Source of the DNA: an uncultured Microbacterium sp.
GTDB lineage: Bacteria > Actinomycetota > Actinomycetes > Actinomycetales > Microbacteriaceae
Assembly: GCF_900078385.1 (NCBI RefSeq)
Contig: NZ_FLQR01000009.1
Span: forward strand, 124,001 to 188,000
Direction of reading: 5' to 3'
DNA length: 64,000 bases
The notes below the pieces were generated by a model that was not told where the DNA came from, made no database searches, and worked only from the letters and a program-made list of their open reading frames with translations. Below, piece by piece: positions 59,939 to 64,000 of the stretch (the first letter of the stretch is position 1; each line of letters starts with the position of its first letter). The position numbers and the translations under genes are program-made.

Positions 59939-60670
59939 ATGAAGCCTTTCCTGCTCCTCGCGACGCGGTCCGAGGACGTCCCCGCGGATGAGGAGTACGG
60001 GCTCTTCCTGCGCTACACGGGTCTCGACGAGCGCGACCTCATCCGGGTGCGGATGGAGGCGGGCCCGCTGCCGCCGGTCGACCTCGACGCACTGTCCGGC
60101 ATCTTCGTGGGCGGCGGACCGTTCAACGCGTCCGATCCGCCGGCGAGCAAGTCGCCCGTGCAGCACCGGGTGGAGGCCGAGTTCGCCGCTCTCCTCGATC
60201 GCGTCGTGGCCCGCGACTTCCCGTTCCTGGGCGCCTGCTACGGCGTCGGCACGGTCGGCGCGCACCAGGGCGCCGTCATCGACCGCACCTTCCGCGAGCC
60301 GATCTCGGTGATCGAGGTCACGCGTACCGACGAGGGGCGCGGGGACGCGCTGCTGGCCGCCCTCCCCGACACCTTCACGGCGTTCGTCGGGCACAAGGAG
60401 GCCATCAGCGTCCTGCCGCCGTCGGCGACGCTGCTCGCGACGTCGCCGGGGTGCCCCGTGCAGATGTTCCGGGTCGGGCAGAACGTCTACGCGACGCAGT
60501 TCCACCCCGAGCTGGACGTCGAGGGCATCACGACCCGCATCCACGCCTACGCCGGGCACGGGTACTTCGAGGGCCACGAGCTGCAGGACACCCTGACGGC
60601 CGTGCGGCGGATGCCGGTGACGCAGACCGGCGAGATCCTCCGCGCCTTCGTCGAGCGCTACGCGCGCTGA
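59939..60670 (+). CDS. Class I glutamine amidotransferase-like protein
   Basis: This 243-residue protein has the GATase class I triad: the nucleophilic Cys in FLGACYGVGTVG near residue 98, and the His-Glu of YATQFHPELDVEG near 190. It stands alone without a synthase domain, like the GuaA-type domain proteins often annotated GMP synthase-like or used as gamma-glutamyl hydrolases. The conserved VFVGGGPFNASDPPASK loop is typical of this subgroup in actinobacteria. Its substrate is unknown. It has its own leaderless promoter, and converges on glgP with a 26-bp gap holding only a 5-bp stem. Confidence 0.82.
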   Translation: MKPFLLLATRSEDVPADEEYGLFLRYTGLDERDLIRVRMEAGPLPPVDLDALSGIFVGGGPFNASDPPASKSPVQHRVEAEFAALLDRVVARDFPFLGACYGVGTVGAHQGAVIDRTFREPISVIEVTRTDEGRGDALLAALPDTFTAFVGHKEAISVLPPSATLLATSPGCPVQMFRVGQNVYATQFHPELDVEGITTRIHAYAGHGYFEGHELQDTLTAVRRMPVTQTGEILRAFVERYAR

Positions 60671-60696
60671 CCGCGGCTTCGCCGCCGCTCCCCCGG

Positions 60697-63219
<2,523 letters not shown>

Positions 63220-63262
63220 ACTGCGTCTGAGAACTGTGACCGTTCACAGCGGGATTACCCGA

Positions 63263-63284
63263 GATGTTTACATCACCGTGATGT
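63263..63284 (-). promoter_or_regulatory. Nested palindromes upstream of glgP
   Basis: GATGT-TT-ACATC (63263-63274) overlaps ACATCA-CCG-TGATGT (63270-63284). Together they give three half-sites GATGT/ACATC within 22 bp, 44-65 bases before the first glgP start. This looks like an operator for a sugar-responsive repressor; the regulator is not identified. Confidence 0.5.
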
Positions 63285-63333
63285 CGTCACTGTGATGTCG
63301 TCACCGTCATGTCGTGACTGTCATGTCATCACC
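63274..63333. repeat. 14-bp tandem repeat array, 4.3 copies
   Basis: Successive units read CACCGTGATGTCGT, CACTGTGATGTCGT, CACCGTCATGTCGT and GACTGTCATGTCAT, ending with CACC. Each unit differs from its neighbour by one to three bases. The array spans the gap between the glgP start and the stop codon of the YihY gene, which lies in its last unit. Confidence 0.85.
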
Positions 63334-64000
63334 CGGACGCGGCCGCGGCCTTGCGGCGCTCCTCGGCCTCGGCCGTCCGCGCCGCGCGCAGCTCGTCGGT
63401 CGCGAGCTGGACGGCGTCCTCGGCCTTGCGCACGCGGCGCTGGACGAACGTCTTCGCGCCGTAGCGGGCGCGGACCCGGTCGGCATCCTCTTCGACGCCC
63501 GTCACGATGTACGACGTCGCGATGAGGATGACCTGGGCCGACAGGTTGAACCACAGCAGCAGCGCGATGAGCGATGCGAACGAGGCCAGGAGCGGGTTCG
63601 AGCCGGCACCGCCGACGAAGAGGCCGGACAGCTGCTGCAGGACGGTGAGCCCGACGCCGCCGAGCAGCGACCCGACGACGATGGTGCGGGCGCGGGCCTT
63701 CACACCGGAGAGGACGCGGAAGAGGACGGCGATCGCGATGACGTCCAGGAGGAAGGTGACGACGATCGTGAGCGACCGCCCGCCGAAGACGATGAGCGGG
63801 TGGTCCGCGGACAGCCCCAGGAGATCGCCGAGGAGGCCGAGACCCGCCGCCCCGACGAACGTGACGCCGGCCGACGCGCCGAGGGCGGCACCGATCCCGA
63901 TCGCGAGGGCGAGGTTGCGCAGTATCACCCAGACGAAGAGGGTGTCGTCGGTGAGCTTGTCGGCGATCACGCGCATGGCCGTGCGGAGCGACCCGATGGC
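63329..64000 (-). CDS. YihY/BrkB family membrane protein, C-terminal part
   Basis: The reading frame enters from the right edge; 223 codons are visible. At least five hydrophobic helices can be counted (NLALAIGIGAALGASAG, VTFVGAAGLGLLGDLLGL, LTIVVTFLLDVIAIAVLFRVL, VVGSLLGGVGLTVLQQLSGLFV and LIALLLWFNLSAQVILIATSYI). The segment LIALLLWFNLSAQVILIATSY corresponds to the hallmark C-terminal helix of the family, followed by a long charged tail (residues 165-223 of this part). The family is now thought to be inner-membrane transport or lipid-related, not a ribonuclease as once named. The stop codon falls inside the 14-bp tandem repeat array shared with the glgP control region. Confidence 0.88.
   Translation of the reverse strand, partial: AIGSLRTAMRVIADKLTDDTLFVWVILRNLALAIGIGAALGASAGVTFVGAAGLGLLGDLLGLSADHPLIVFGGRSLTIVVTFLLDVIAIAVLFRVLSGVKARARTIVVGSLLGGVGLTVLQQLSGLFVGGAGSNPLLASFASLIALLLWFNLSAQVILIATSYIVTGVEEDADRVRARYGAKTFVQRRVRKAEDAVQLATDELRAARTAEAEERRKAAAASG

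Overview
The window is 64 kb of very GC-rich (about 70%), gene-dense DNA with no mobile elements. Its content points to an actinobacterium of the family Microbacteriaceae, most likely Microbacterium or a close relative. The evidence is a Wag31/DivIVA-SepF-YggT division cluster, GarA/FtsR-type regulators, an aa3 cytochrome oxidase, PASTA-kinase signalling, a single-chain pyruvate carboxylase, and gene order that largely follows the mycobacterial Rv2144-Rv2206 neighbourhood. This assignment rests on protein features and synteny, not on a database search.

Layout. 1-8.2 kb: cytochrome oxidase subunits I (cut by the left edge) and II, an A-type Fe-S carrier, an M20 dipeptidase, a DUF3043 membrane protein, pyrD, nrdR, hisD and a membrane protein. 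8.3-15.7 kb: dnaE, a divergent Nudix gene, a GNAT/DinB pair, and an ECF sigma factor with an overlapping membrane partner. 15.7-33.5 kb, all on the minus strand: the division and cell wall (dcw) cluster. In transcription order it reads mraZ, rsmH, ftsL, ftsI, a 26-codon mini-ORF, murF, mraY, murD, ftsW, murG, murC, ftsQ, ftsZ, yggS, sepF, yggT, wag31, lspA, rluD-like. The expected murE and yfiH genes are missing. 33.6-44.2 kb: DUF3040 protein, polyprenyl diphosphate synthase, Rv2175c-like DNA-binding protein, a LysM/lysozyme-like wall protein, a PASTA Ser/Thr kinase, class II DAHP synthase, an acyltransferase, a ROK sugar kinase and a long-chain acyl-CoA synthetase. 44.2-52.3 kb: peptide deformylase, MinD-like ATPase, pyruvate carboxylase, an orphan ParA, two MerR-type regulators and GarA. 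52.5-55.4 kb: a copper-related group (small CxC protein, Met/Cys-rich Csp-type copper storage protein, CopC) and lipoamide dehydrogenase. 55.4-60.7 kb: CYTH protein, a small unknown gene, mmsA and mmsB for valine catabolism, a divergent LysR regulator and a class I glutamine amidotransferase. 60.7-64 kb: glycogen phosphorylase and a YihY-family membrane protein cut by the right edge.

How it works together. Lipid II synthesis (MurF, MraY, MurG, MurD, MurC, polyprenyl synthase) feeds the FtsW/FtsI septal synthase. FtsZ, SepF, FtsQ and FtsL position the septum, and Wag31 directs polar growth. A PASTA kinase next to a secreted LysM enzyme is well placed to sense wall fragments. GarA, the usual kinase target in this phylum, lies in one operon with an FtsR-type regulator. 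Regulation visible in the DNA includes a triplicate MraZ operator before mraZ and stacked palindromes before ftsZ. Many promoters have a TAG(A/G)CT-type -10 box six or seven bases before the start codon, which implies leaderless mRNAs.

Most notable: a mini-ORF coupled by ATGA at both ends sits exactly in the murE slot. Also notable are the Met/Cys-rich copper protein divergent from copC, a 14-bp tandem repeat array upstream of glgP, and paired inverted repeats upstream of ftsZ.
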